This document shows, piece after piece, positions 8,882 to 16,806 of a stretch of 64,000 bases of DNA; within the stretch, counting starts at the first letter, position 1; each line of letters starts with the position of its first letter. The stretch is from Kingella_B sp963529665 (GTDB lineage: Bacteria; Pseudomonadota; Gammaproteobacteria; Burkholderiales; Neisseriaceae), in contig CAUSAG010000002.1 in assembly GCA_963529665.1 (NCBI GenBank), forward strand, positions 62,001 to 126,000, read 5' to 3'. Under the pieces are notes generated by a model. The model worked only from the letters and a program-made list of their open reading frames with translations. It was not told the origin of the DNA and searched no databases. Made by a program: the position numbers and the translations under genes.

Positions 8882-9365
8882 TCAGGCTGCCTTGATGACG
8901 TTTTCCAGCATCCGCCCGATGGCAAGGGCTTGCTGGGCATAGGGTTGCTGATATTTGATAACCACCGCGCTGCCGTACACATGGTCAAAGCGCACCCAGC
9001 CGCCGATGGTGTGCAGCGCGTATTGCGGCTGCTGCGCGCGGGATAATTGGGCATCGGGCGCATAGACAGCGAGAAAGGCGGTTTGCAAGGCTTGCATGGT
9101 TTTCAGGCGCGCGCCGCCCTGTATGCGCTCGGGGATTTCTATGCTGTGCCACGCCGCTTGGTAGTGGCTGTCAAAATACAGCGACGACAGCGCATAGCGT
9201 TGCACATAATCATCAAGCAATTGATTTAACGTGGAAAACAATATTGTCTTGTCGTCGTAGCGCGGCAGAAGAAGGATGGGCGCAATCGGACGGCAGTTGC
9301 CATGTTTGGGTTTGGTCGGGGCTTAACGGCGTGGGTGTGCCGATGGTGTAAAGTGAGTTTTGCAT
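8882..9365 (-). pseudogene. Frameshifted uncharacterised gene
   Basis: From the ATG at 9365 a frame reads MQNSLYTIGTPTPLSPDQTQ but soon loses sense. The following frame, one base off, gives RPIAPILLLPRYDDKTILFS and runs on for about 120 well-formed residues (FSTLNQLLDDYVQRYALSSL onward) to a DUS-encoded end (VIKAA). The total span of 484 bp is one more than a multiple of three, as expected for a single-base indel near 9285-9300. If translated only from the internal TTG at 9241 it would be a 119-residue protein. I do not recognise the family. A real frameshift and a sequencing error cannot be told apart here. Confidence 0.55.
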
Positions 9366-9402
9366 AATTAGGCAGCCTGAAAACTAAAAATGTAAACAGG
9401 GT

Positions 9403-9609
9403 TTAACGGTTGGTTTTAATCGGCTCAACTTGCTGCGCTTGCAACACGGGCAAAATCAATTCTTTGTCTTCGGCAAATTCAATCATCAAGCCATAAGGCT
9501 GCTGGAAAATCTCCACCACCACGCCTATTGCGCCCGCAGGCAAAATCTTGCCCCCCAAGCAAATAGGTTCCAGCGTGCGAACGGTGTCAAACAATTGGTA
9601 ACGCATCAT
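9403..9609 (-). CDS. Small DUF4926-type protein
   Basis: A 68-residue protein starting MMRYQLFDTVRTLEPI, with the pattern ILPAGAIGVVVEIFQQPYG and FAEDKELILPVL. This matches DUF4926 proteins, which are small beta-barrel-like, SH3-sized folds of unknown role often found near mobile toxin or nuclease genes. Here the neighbours are ordinary housekeeping genes. A kingDUS overlaps the 5' side of the gene. Its role cannot be inferred. Confidence 0.7.
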   Translation of the reverse strand: MMRYQLFDTVRTLEPICLGGKILPAGAIGVVVEIFQQPYGLMIEFAEDKELILPVLQAQQVEPIKTNR

Positions 9610-9805
9610 TTTTCAGGCTGCCTTGTTGTTAAACAAAAAAATATCTTGTTGTATTGCATCCAGCAGTTGCACAAATTTTCAGCAATTCAAAATTATCCCG
9701 CGATAACAAAAAATTAAGCCAGTTATCCACACCTTGTGCACGGGGTTTTCAGGCTGCCTTGGGTATAACGAGTGCAACTGCGGCAGCCTGAAAAGCAAAA
9801 GCTAA

Positions 9806-10648
9806 TTATGCCTGCGCCCCTTGCAACGCCTGCCAAACCTGCAACGCATCGCACGTTTCTTTCACATCGTGTACGCGCACAATCTTCGCGCCCTGCTGCA
9901 CGGCAAACAGCGCCGCAGCAACGCTGCCTGCCACGCGCTCGGCAGGCACTTCGCGCCCCGTAATCGCGCCAATCATGCTCTTGCGCGACACGCCCACCAG
10001 CTGGGGCAGATTGTGCCGCAGCGGCAAAGCATTGAGTTGCTGCATCAGCGCGATGTTGTGCGCCAGCGTTTTGCCAAAACCAAAGCCCACGTCCAACACT
10101 ATGCGCTCAGGCGCCATGCCCGCCGCCAAGCAAGCATCCACCCGCGCATCCAAATACTGCGCCACTTCCGCCGCAATGTCGCCGTATTGCGGATTATTCT
10201 GCATATTTTCAGGCAGCCCTTTCATGTGCATCAAGCAAACGCCCACCGCCGACTGCGCCACCGCTTCCACCGCGCCATCGTCTTCCAAACCCTGCACATC
10301 GTTGATGATGTCCGCCCAGCCCTTTTCCAGCGCCAAACGCATCACGCTGGCGCGGCGCGTATCCAAGCTAATCGGCACATCCCAGCGCGACAATTCCGCC
10401 AAAATCGGCTGCACACGCTGCCATTCCTGCTCAGGCGAAACATAATCCGCATTCGGACGCGTGGATTCGCCACCGATGTCCAAAATATCCGCGCCATCGT
10501 TAAGCAGTTGCTCGGCGTGTTCTAAGGCAGCCTGAAAACTGCGCGAATACGTTCCGCCGTCTGAAAACGAATCGGGCGTAAGGTTGATGATGCCCATAAT
10601 CTTGGGCGCGGTAAGGTCTAGCGCAAAACGAGCGGTTTGCCACATCAT
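9806..10648 (-). CDS. folP: Dihydropteroate synthase
   Basis: Condenses p-aminobenzoate with dihydropterin pyrophosphate in folate synthesis and is the sulfonamide target. The 280-residue product shows the signature loops NLTPDSFSDGG, DIGGESTRP, DVGFGFGKT and GVSRKSMIG in order on the TIM barrel. The start MMWQTARF at 10648 (or the next ATG at 10645) is preferred because the longer frame adds a poorly structured 24-residue leader. The segment SFQAALEH is DUS-encoded and lies in loop 2, near the region where insertions are linked to sulfonamide resistance in Neisseria. The gene is divergent from cytochrome b561. Confidence 0.95.
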   Translation of the reverse strand: MMWQTARFALDLTAPKIMGIINLTPDSFSDGGTYSRSFQAALEHAEQLLNDGADILDIGGESTRPNADYVSPEQEWQRVQPILAELSRWDVPISLDTRRASVMRLALEKGWADIINDVQGLEDDGAVEAVAQSAVGVCLMHMKGLPENMQNNPQYGDIAAEVAQYLDARVDACLAAGMAPERIVLDVGFGFGKTLAHNIALMQQLNALPLRHNLPQLVGVSRKSMIGAITGREVPAERVAGSVAAALFAVQQGAKIVRVHDVKETCDALQVWQALQGAQA

Positions 10649-10736
10649 GATGATTCTCTTGTTTACAAAAAAACGGATGATAGCGCAGGAAAGACGGTTT
10701 TTCATGCCAAGAAAGCGCACAGCGATAAAGTTCCGC

Positions 10737-10742
10737 TATAAT
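10737..10742 (+). promoter_or_regulatory. Extended -10 promoter of cytochrome b561
   Basis: TTCCGCTATAATCCGCGC, with TATAAT at 10737-10742, lies 27 bp before the ATG. The same context (CCGCTATAATCGCG) recurs before the ferredoxin gene at 12901-12914 and, with one change, before tgt at 49157-49171. Confidence 0.6.
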
Positions 10743-10769
10743 CCGCGCTTTTTTCAACAAGGAACACCT

Positions 10770-11270
10770 ATGGATAACCCACAATACTACGGCGCAATCA
10801 GCCGCTTTTTCCACTGGACAATGGCCGCCGCCTTTGCCTTTATGCTGTTCACCGCCATCATGTTTATGCAAGAAGATTACAGCTGGATGGGCGCACACAA
10901 AACAACAGGCTTTGTGCTCACCATTTTGGTGGCGCTGCGCGTTATCTGGGCAGCGATGAACGCCAAAAACCGCCCGCATGGCACGCTGATGGTAAAACTG
11001 GGGCATGCCGCCATTTATGCCTTGATGATTGCTGTGCCCGTGATTGCCCTGATTCGCCAAGCAGGCTCAACGCGCGGCGATTTCGTGGTATTTGGCATGA
11101 CCATCATGCAAAAAGCGCCCGCAGAAGTGCAATGGATGACAGGGCTTGGCAACGCCTTGCACGGCAAACTCGGCTTTTTGCTGTTTGCGCTGGCAGCGGG
11201 GCATATTGTGATGGCGATTGTGCACCAAGCCAAAGGCGAAAAAATCATCAACCGCATGATTGGCAAATAA
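10770..11270 (+). CDS. Cytochrome b561 family membrane protein
   Basis: A 166-residue four-helix membrane protein beginning MDNPQYYGAISRFFHWTM. Histidines suitable for two b-type haems are present (RFFHW, GAHKTTG, KLGHAA, LHGKLG and AAGHI). Proteins of this family oxidise ubiquinol or pass electrons to periplasmic acceptors, and some detoxify superoxide. The start at 10770 follows AAGGAACACCT and lies 27 bp after a good -10 box, so the longer open frame upstream is not used. It is followed by an intrinsic terminator, so it is monocistronic. Confidence 0.9.
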   Translation: MDNPQYYGAISRFFHWTMAAAFAFMLFTAIMFMQEDYSWMGAHKTTGFVLTILVALRVIWAAMNAKNRPHGTLMVKLGHAAIYALMIAVPVIALIRQAGSTRGDFVVFGMTIMQKAPAEVQWMTGLGNALHGKLGFLLFALAAGHIVMAIVHQAKGEKIINRMIGK

Positions 11271-11295
11271 TACGGCAGCCTGAAAACGGCTTGGC

Positions 11296-11331
11296 AAACA
11301 CGTTTGGCATACAAGCTAAACGTGTTTTTTT
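11296..11331 (+). terminator. Intrinsic terminator after cytochrome b561
   Basis: AAACACGTTT pairs with AAACGTGTTT across a 12-base loop and is followed by a run of T. It lies between two DUS, the second of which is imperfect (TTCAGGATGCCT). Confidence 0.8.
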
Positions 11332-11451
11332 GTTTTCAGGATGCCTTAATCAGCAAACGCGCCACTGGGTTAATAACAAGCAAACCCATTTAAATTCAAC
11401 AATCTAATCAACAAAATACCAATAAATTTCTACTTTCCACCCCCATCCCCC

Positions 11452-11480
11452 TTGCCCCCCATGCCAAATTTCACTACAAT
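11452..11480 (+). promoter_or_regulatory. Promoter of candidate small RNA
   Basis: TTGCCC (11452-11457) and TACAAT (11475-11480) are exactly 17 bp apart, a near-consensus sigma-70 spacing. No open reading frame begins in the next 100 bases. Confidence 0.55.
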
Positions 11481-11486
11481 GCGCGG

Positions 11487-11570
11487 CAGATTTAAGCCCT
11501 ATCCCCCCAACCACCGGGGCTTAAATTTAGAAACGCCGCAAGCCCGCCCATCCCCGCTTGCGGCGTTTCG
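11487..11570 (+). ncRNA. Candidate two-hairpin small RNA with C-rich loops
   Basis: Directly after the promoter at 11452-11480 come two strong hairpins. In the first, ATTTAAGCCC (11490-11499) pairs with GGGCTTAAAT (11517-11526), with the loop holding CCCCCC. In the second, AAACGCCGCAAGC (11531-11543) pairs perfectly with GCTTGCGGCGTTT (11556-11568), with loop CCGCCCATCCCC. The second stem ends in TTT and is followed by CGCTGTTT, a weak terminator. C-rich loops could pair with G-rich ribosome binding sites; that is inference. No known RNA family is recognised. Confidence 0.45.
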
Positions 11571-11622
11571 CTGTTTACGCAATTCGTAACTTGCCAACCA
11601 TTTTAATCTGTGGAAATCAACA

Positions 11623-11799
11623 GCGTTGTTTACACTTTTCGGATTTTGGATGCAGACAAGTTTGGCGGGTTTCGCAGGTTGTCAAGAATGCCGCAAGGCA
11701 CGGCGAAGCCGCATGGTTCTTGATAATCTGCGAAAGCTGCTAAATCATCATGCAGCCAAAAAACGAAAGCTAGGCAGCCTGAAAAAGTGTAAATAACGC
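11623..11799. repeat. Long imperfect palindrome, 177 bp, MITE-like
   Basis: The outer arms GCGTTGTTTACACTTTT (11623-11639) and AAAAGTGTAAATAACGC (11783-11799) are complementary with one mismatch. Inner blocks also match in inverted order (TTTTGG.TGCA, TTTCGCAG, TCAAGAA), so nearly the whole element can fold on itself around about 11700. A kingDUS lies in the right arm only. There is no good reading frame. It could be a non-autonomous transposable repeat or a structured RNA. Confidence 0.6.
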
Positions 11800-11833
11800 G
11801 ACCTTTTCCAACATTTAATCAACGATAAACGCA

Positions 11834-11863
11834 AAAAATCGCCAGCAATAGCCAGCGATTTTT
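11834..11863 (-). terminator. Terminator of tRNA-Arg
   Basis: AAAAATCGC and GCGATTTTT form a stem just 3' of the tRNA on the minus strand, ending in a T run. It is symmetrical and could work in both directions. Confidence 0.7.
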
Positions 11864-11868
11864 AATAG

Positions 11869-11941
11869 CGCACCCGACTGGGATCGAACCAGCGACCTTC
11901 GGCTTCGGAAACCGACACTCTTCCAACTGAGCTACGGGTAC
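11869..11941 (-). tRNA. tRNA-Arg (anticodon CCG)
   Basis: The minus strand folds as a cloverleaf. The acceptor arms GTACCCG and CGGGTGC pair with one G-U, followed by a D arm (GCTC...GAGT). The anticodon stem is TCGGT/GCCGA with loop TTCCGAA giving CCG, and the T arm contains GGTTCGATCC. The CCA end is not encoded. A terminator follows at once. Confidence 0.95.
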
Positions 11942-12104
11942 AAACAAAGAGCGCAAGGATACCCGAAAAGCCGCGTTTAGGCAAAAAAATCTCTGTTTAT
12001 TTTGGCTTGGAAACCCAGCCGCAAATTCAGTATAATCACGCAAAATCATGTTAAGCTAAATTAACATTTACTTTGAACACAACCCTAATGGTGAGAAATA
12101 TCCC

Positions 12105-12668
12105 ATGAATTCAAAAAACAAAACCCAAGGTTCAGCCTTGTTTACATTGGTTAGCGGCGTGGTAATTGTGGCTGCTGTTGTTGGCTTGTTGATGAAATTG
12201 GCAAGCAGCGGTTATTACGCGGATGTGGAAGCAACCACCAAAGAAGCCACCGCAACGCGCATTATGCCAACAGGGCAATTGGTTGTGGGCGCGCCCAAAG
12301 ATATTGCGCCCCCACCTGCGGCAACGCCTGCTGCATCTGGCGATGCTTCTGCGCCTGCGGCGGCTTCGGATGCAGCCAGCGCACCTGCGGCATCGGGCGA
12401 CACGGGCGATGCCCAAGCGGCTCGCGGCGCGGAAATTTTTAATCAAACCTGCAAAGCCTGCCACGGCGCAACTTCGCCTATCCCCGGCGCGCCCAAAGTA
12501 ACCAAAAACGAAGACTGGGCACCGCGCATCAAACAAGGCGAAGAGACTTTGGTGCAACACGCCATCAATGGCTTTAATGCCATGCCGCCCAAAGGGGGCA
12601 ACACCGCGTTGAGCGATGACGACATCAAAGCAACGGTGCATTACATGGTGAAACAATCGGGCGGCTGA
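12105..12668 (+). CDS. Membrane-anchored c-type cytochrome, c5 family
   Basis: A 187-residue protein with an N-terminal membrane anchor (about residues 11-32), a long low-complexity Ala/Pro/Asp linker (about 65-105) and one C-terminal haem domain. The haem motif CKACH follows the segment RGAEIFNQT, and the axial methionine is in FNAMPPKGG. The ending ATVHYMVKQSGG is typical of cytochrome c5. It probably carries electrons from the bc1 complex to the cbb3 oxidase or denitrification enzymes. Neisserial c5 that I recall has two haem domains; this one has one. It is preceded by a short T/A-rich region and ends before a palindromic repeat. Confidence 0.88.
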   Translation: MNSKNKTQGSALFTLVSGVVIVAAVVGLLMKLASSGYYADVEATTKEATATRIMPTGQLVVGAPKDIAPPPAATPAASGDASAPAAASDAASAPAASGDTGDAQAARGAEIFNQTCKACHGATSPIPGAPKVTKNEDWAPRIKQGEETLVQHAINGFNAMPPKGGNTALSDDDIKATVHYMVKQSGG

Positions 12669-12733
12669 CCGCACGCGCAACCATAACCGCATGGGCATAC
12701 GTTTCATGCGGTTTTTCGTTTTCAGGCTGCCTA

Positions 12734-12896
12734 AGAACCCATATTCACAAGCATCATCGCCATTTTTTATCCCTTTTGGCACGACTACGGCGTTGAGCTT
12801 CTGCGCCAATAGTTTCGCTATTGGCTTGAAACTCGCCTTGTATCCGCACCAAAATGAATAAAAAATTCGGCTATGCTGCTTATGAACATGGGTTCT
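12734..12896. repeat. 163-bp palindromic MITE-like element
   Basis: The ends are inverted repeats: AGAACCCATATTCACAAGCA and, at the other end, the complement of AGAACCCATGTTCATAAGCA. Similarity continues inward through ATTTTTTAT, and a perfect inner hairpin, GCCAATAG-TTTCG-CTATTGGC, lies near the middle. There is no coding capacity. Its right end touches the promoter of the ferredoxin gene. It resembles an IS-derived miniature element; an IS family is not identified. Confidence 0.72.
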
Positions 12897-12904
12897 AATT
12901 CCGC

Positions 12905-12910
12905 TATAAT
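12905..12910 (+). promoter_or_regulatory. Promoter -10 of ferredoxin gene
   Basis: TATAAT within TTCCGCTATAATCGCGCC, 31 bp before the ATG. Any -35 contact would fall inside the right end of the palindromic element, so that insertion may have set the promoter strength. Confidence 0.55.
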
Positions 12911-12940
12911 CGCGCCTCACACACAAACAAGGAAACAACC

Positions 12941-13282
12941 ATGCCTAAAATAACCGTTTTGCCCCACGCCGAGCTTTGCCCCGAGGGGAAAATCATTGAA
13001 ACCGCGCCCTCTGGCGAAACCATTTGCGATGTGCTGTTGGATAACGGCATTGAGATTGACCATGCTTGTGAAAAATCTTGCGCCTGCACCACTTGCCATG
13101 TGATTGTGCGGCAGGGGTTTGACAGCCTGCCCGAGCCGAGCGAGATTGAGGAAGACTTGCTTGACCAAGCATGGGGCTTGGAGGCGGAATCGCGGTTGAG
13201 CTGCCAAGCGAAGGTGTGCGATGAGGATTTGGTGGTGGAAATTCCCAAATACACGATTAACCATGCGCGTGAGGAGCATTGA
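12941..13282 (+). CDS. fdx: 2Fe-2S ferredoxin, ISC type
   Basis: A 113-residue adrenodoxin-like ferredoxin that supplies electrons for iron-sulfur cluster assembly. The cluster ligands appear as C(x5)C(x2)C in HACEKSCACTTCHV, with the last Cys in RLSCQAKV. The N-terminus MPKITVLPHAELCPEG and the end EIPKYTINHAREEH match the ISC ferredoxin family. A ribosome binding site (AAGGAAACAACC) precedes the ATG. Unlike in many bacteria it is alone here, without iscSUA or hscBA beside it. Confidence 0.95.
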   Translation: MPKITVLPHAELCPEGKIIETAPSGETICDVLLDNGIEIDHACEKSCACTTCHVIVRQGFDSLPEPSEIEEDLLDQAWGLEAESRLSCQAKVCDEDLVVEIPKYTINHAREEH

Positions 13283-13390
13283 CTACAAAAAGGCAGCCTG
13301 AAATGGGCTGCTTTAATGTTTTCAGGCTGCCTAAAATGTTCCAATGAGCATCTTAGGCAGCCTGAAAAGCTGTGTATCGCGGTTTACCAA

Positions 13391-13876
13391 TTAGTGCGCG
13401 TGTTTGGCTTCGCCTGCGCCGTGGTCATGCGCGGGCATTGCGCCTGCTTGCATGGGTTTCACGGTTACGGTGATTTTTTGCGGTTTGGCGTTTTTGAATT
13501 TGAGATTTAGGTCAAATTTATCGCCTTCTTGCAAAGGTTTTTTCAAACCGAAGAACATGATGTGGTAGCTGCCGCGTTTGAGTTCTTGGGTTTGACCGGC
13601 GGGCAAGGGGATGCCGCCTTTGACTTCACGCATACGCATCACGCCGTTGTCGTTCACATGGGTGTGCAGTTCGATTTTGTCGGCAAATTGTTTGCTGGCG
13701 GTTGCGCCGATAAGTTTGTCGTCTTTTTTCTCGGTGTTGGTAAGGCTTACGAACGCGCCGCCTTGGGTCATGCCTTGAACGGTGGGGTATGCGTAGGCTT
13801 CGCCTGCTTCAATGCCGTGGGCGAATGCGGTTGAACACAATAATGCTGTGGCAAGAGTTAATACGGTTTTTTTCAT
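13391..13876 (-). CDS. Periplasmic copper chaperone, PCu(A)C family
   Basis: A 161-residue precursor with a clear signal peptide (MKKTVLTLATALLCSTAFA) and a PCu(A)C beta-barrel. The copper site residues are in ELHTHV, VMRMREV and YHIMFFG. The tail is rich in Met and His (MQAGAMPAHDHGAGEAKHAH) and may bind extra copper. Such proteins deliver Cu(I) to the CuA or CuB centre of haem-copper oxidases; the gonococcal homologue is AccA. The start at 13876 follows AAGGATTC and gives the signal peptide; the longer frame upstream is DUS-derived. Confidence 0.92.
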   Translation of the reverse strand: MKKTVLTLATALLCSTAFAHGIEAGEAYAYPTVQGMTQGGAFVSLTNTEKKDDKLIGATASKQFADKIELHTHVNDNGVMRMREVKGGIPLPAGQTQELKRGSYHIMFFGLKKPLQEGDKFDLNLKFKNAKPQKITVTVKPMQAGAMPAHDHGAGEAKHAH

Positions 13877-14043
13877 GGTTTTGAATCCTTTGAAAACGGT
13901 TTTCAGGCTGCCGATTATTAGACAAGGGCAGGCGTTTGGCGAATTTGCCAAAGCGGGAGCGATTATAGTCTGATTACACTATAACGGCAATTTAAATTCC
14001 TAAATTCAGTTGCTTACTTGGGGTTACAGGTTTTCAGGCTGCC

Positions 14044-15279
14044 CTATTCCGCTTCGCGCTGATACGCGCGTTGCACGGGGCGCACGGCATCGGCGCGAGC
14101 TTCGTCAATTTTGATGGGGATTTGCTGGGGCTGGTGGGCGTATTGTCGGGCGATTGCGCCTGTGTCCACGCTTTGCGCGGCAGCAAGCAGGGCAAGGCAA
14201 TGGGCGCGCTGCGGATAATCGGCTTCGGCTTTGCCCAGCCTGCCCTGCCGGTCGCATTGGCACACGTTTAAGGCAGCCTGAAAACGCTCGCCGCGGCGGA
14301 AGGCATCCGTTTTTTTCAGCAGATGGATGATTTTGTCCGCGCTTTTGATGCTGCCGATGTTGTGGAGTTGGATGTGATATGCGCACACCAATTCCGCCAG
14401 CTCGGCGCATTGCTTGGGCACACGCCAGCGTTGGTTGATTTGGCGGATGGGGGCGATGCCGCGCATATCGTGTCCGATGTGTTTGGGCAGGATGTCGGCG
14501 GGGGTGAGGGCTTTGCCGACATCGTGCAGCAGCGCGGCGTAGCGTTCGGGCAGGGTTAAGCCGAGCGCGGCGGCGCGTTGCAACACCAGCAGCGTGTGTT
14601 CGCCCGTGTCGATTTCGGGATGGTAGTCGGCGCGTTGCGGCACGCCAAACAGCGTGTTCACTTCGGGCAGCAGAATGGCGAGCGCGCCGCAATCGCGCAA
14701 GATTTCTATCATGCGGCGCGGTTGGTTTTCCATCAAGCCTTTGGCTAATTCTTGCCACACACGCTCGGCAACTAGCGCGTCTGCTTCGCCCGCCGCCACC
14801 ATGTCGCGCATCAGCTGCATGGTTTCGGGCGCAACGGCAAAACCGTATCGCGCGGCAAAACGGGCGGTGCGCAAGATGCGCACGGGGTCTTCGGCAAAGG
14901 CGGGCGAAACGTGGCGCAGGATTTTGTGTTGCAAATCGTGTTGCCCGCCAAACGGGTCGATGAGGCAGCCTGAAACGTCTTGCGCCATCGCGTTGATGGT
15001 TAAATCGCGGCGCAGCAGGTCTTGTTCCAGCGTGATGCTTTTGTCGGCATAAAAGGCGAAGCCTGCGTAGCCCTTGGCGGTTTTGCGCTCAGTGCGGGCA
15101 AGGGCGTATTCTTCGCGGGTTACGGGATGCAAAAACACGGGGAAATCTTTGCCCACGGGCTGATAGCCTTGCCGCAGCAGTTCATCGGCATCCGCGCCCA
15201 CCACCACCCAATCGCGGTCTTTAACGGGCAAACCAAGCAGTTGATCGCGCACCGCGCCGCCAACCAAATAAATTTGCAT
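14044..15279 (-). CDS. cca: CCA tRNA nucleotidyltransferase
   Basis: Adds and repairs the 3' CCA of tRNAs, which matters here because the tRNA-Arg gene in this window lacks an encoded CCA. The 411-residue product has the nucleotidyltransferase motif GGAVRD near residue 8 with the downstream KDRDWVVVGA, and the flexible-loop region RRDLTINAMA. A C-terminal HD phosphohydrolase domain (LLHDVGKA) marks the long, multifunctional gamma/beta-proteobacterial type. The ATG at 15279, after GGGAG, is preferred to the TTG just before it. Two DUS-derived peptides are tolerated (QDVSGCLIDP and ERFQAALNV). Confidence 0.95.
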   Translation of the reverse strand: MQIYLVGGAVRDQLLGLPVKDRDWVVVGADADELLRQGYQPVGKDFPVFLHPVTREEYALARTERKTAKGYAGFAFYADKSITLEQDLLRRDLTINAMAQDVSGCLIDPFGGQHDLQHKILRHVSPAFAEDPVRILRTARFAARYGFAVAPETMQLMRDMVAAGEADALVAERVWQELAKGLMENQPRRMIEILRDCGALAILLPEVNTLFGVPQRADYHPEIDTGEHTLLVLQRAAALGLTLPERYAALLHDVGKALTPADILPKHIGHDMRGIAPIRQINQRWRVPKQCAELAELVCAYHIQLHNIGSIKSADKIIHLLKKTDAFRRGERFQAALNVCQCDRQGRLGKAEADYPQRAHCLALLAAAQSVDTGAIARQYAHQPQQIPIKIDEARADAVRPVQRAYQREAE

Positions 15280-15423
15280 CAAATTACTCCCAAAAAAGTT
15301 TCAGGCTGCATGATAAGGCAGCCTGAAAATCAGCATAAGCATTTGCCAACGCTTGCTCGGTTTTTGTTTACATGATTTTCAGGCTGCCTTTTGTTGCATC
15401 CCAAGGCAGCCTGAAAACGCAGA

Positions 15424-16806
15424 TTAAGGCTTGCGGTATTTCGTTAAATACGCCACGGTTAAAATCCCAAACCATATCGGCATATACAACAAGCCTTGCA
15501 GCGTATCGTCATCGCGCGAAAACAGATACAGCGCGAACACCAAAAACGCCAGGCAAACCCACGCCATCACCACGCCGCCCGGCATTTTGTAAATGGAAGC
15601 CTGGTGCAGCTCGGGGCGCATTTTGCGGTATTTGATGTAAGAGAGCAGAATCATAATCCACACAAAAATAAAGCCGATGCTGGAAATGGTGGTAACCACC
15701 GTGAAAATTTCCATGATGCTGCCCTCTTGGTACAGCAAAATCGGGCCCAAACACAAAAACGCGCAGGAGAACAGCAACGCAGGCGCAGGCACGCCGTTGA
15801 TGTTCAATTTGCCAAAAATGCGCGGCGCAACGTTGTTTCTGGACAAGCCGAACAGCATCCGCCCTGTGGAAAACATGCCGCCGTTGGCAGAAGACAACGC
15901 AGAAGCCAGCACCACCAAGTTAATCAGGCTGGCGGCAATCGGGATGCCAATCATGGTAAACATGTTCACAAACGGGCTCACTTTGGGATTGACCACATCC
16001 CACGGCGTAACCGTCATAATCACCGCCAAAGCCAGCACATAAAACACAATCACGCGGATGGGAATGCGGTTAATCGCCGCAGGCAGATTGGTGTAAGGAT
16101 CTTTGGTTTCTGCCGCCGCCGTGCCCACCAGTTCAATCCCCAAAAACGCGAAAAACGCAATTTGAAACGCCGAGAAAAAGCCGCTGATGCCGTTGGGGAA
16201 AAATCCGCCGGGGCGCGCCCACAAATGGCTCAACGAAGCCTTTTCACCCGAAACGGGATCAACAAAGCCGATTAAAATCAAATACGCGCCGGTTAAAACC
16301 AAACCGATGATGGCGATGATTTTGGTTAAGGCAAACCAAAACTCCATTTCGCCAAACAGTTTCACGGTCAGCATGTTCATGCTCGCCATCACGATGACGC
16401 AAAACAGCCCCGGCAGCCAAAGCGGGATGTCGGGCCACCAAAACTGCATATAACCCGTGATGCCGACAATATCGGCAATGCCGATTACCACCCAGCAAAA
16501 CCAATACGTCCAGCCCACGAAAAAACCCGCGCCGGAACCCAAAATATCGTGGGTGAAATCGGTGAACGACTTGTATTCCAAGTTAGACAACAGCAATTCG
16601 CCCATCGCGCGCATGATGAAAAACATGAAAAAGCCAATCAGGATATAAGTCAGCAGCACCGACGGTCCTGCCAAGTGAATGGTTTTGCCCGAGCCCATGA
16701 ATAAGCCCGTGCCAATGGCGCCGCCAATGGCAATCAGCTGCAAATGGCGGTTTTGCAGATTGCGTTGTAAGCCATCGTTTTGTTTGTTGTGGTGTTGCGT
16801 TTGCAT
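15424..16806 (-). CDS. cycA: Amino-acid permease, CycA-like (D-Ala/D-Ser/Gly)
   Basis: A 460-residue APC-superfamily transporter with about 12 membrane helices. The first helix GGAIGTGLFMGSGKTI, the segment MRAMGELLLSNLEYKSF and ELVGTAAAETKDP are nearly identical to E. coli CycA as I remember it, so D-alanine, D-serine and glycine uptake by proton symport is the best guess. The start at 16806 is chosen because the protein then begins MQTQHHNKQNDGLQRNLQNR and a weak AGAG lies ahead. It is monocistronic, between cca and mtrR. Confidence 0.88.
   Translation of the reverse strand: MQTQHHNKQNDGLQRNLQNRHLQLIAIGGAIGTGLFMGSGKTIHLAGPSVLLTYILIGFFMFFIMRAMGELLLSNLEYKSFTDFTHDILGSGAGFFVGWTYWFCWVVIGIADIVGITGYMQFWWPDIPLWLPGLFCVIVMASMNMLTVKLFGEMEFWFALTKIIAIIGLVLTGAYLILIGFVDPVSGEKASLSHLWARPGGFFPNGISGFFSAFQIAFFAFLGIELVGTAAAETKDPYTNLPAAINRIPIRVIVFYVLALAVIMTVTPWDVVNPKVSPFVNMFTMIGIPIAASLINLVVLASALSSANGGMFSTGRMLFGLSRNNVAPRIFGKLNINGVPAPALLFSCAFLCLGPILLYQEGSIMEIFTVVTTISSIGFIFVWIMILLSYIKYRKMRPELHQASIYKMPGGVVMAWVCLAFLVFALYLFSRDDDTLQGLLYMPIWFGILTVAYLTKYRKP

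Noticed and set aside
10556..10565. GCCGTCTGAA, the core DUS of Neisseria meningitidis
   Set aside because: It is the complement of codons for the invariant SDGG motif of FolP, so the match is explained by protein conservation.
11623..11799. 6S RNA
   Set aside because: The size and long hairpin fit, but no conserved 6S bubble sequence is recognised, and the arms look like inverted copies of one sequence, more like a MITE.
15496..16275. Open frame of 259 codons on the plus strand
   Set aside because: Antisense to the CycA-like permease; the composition (Arg, His, Gln, Asn) is that of a shadow frame.
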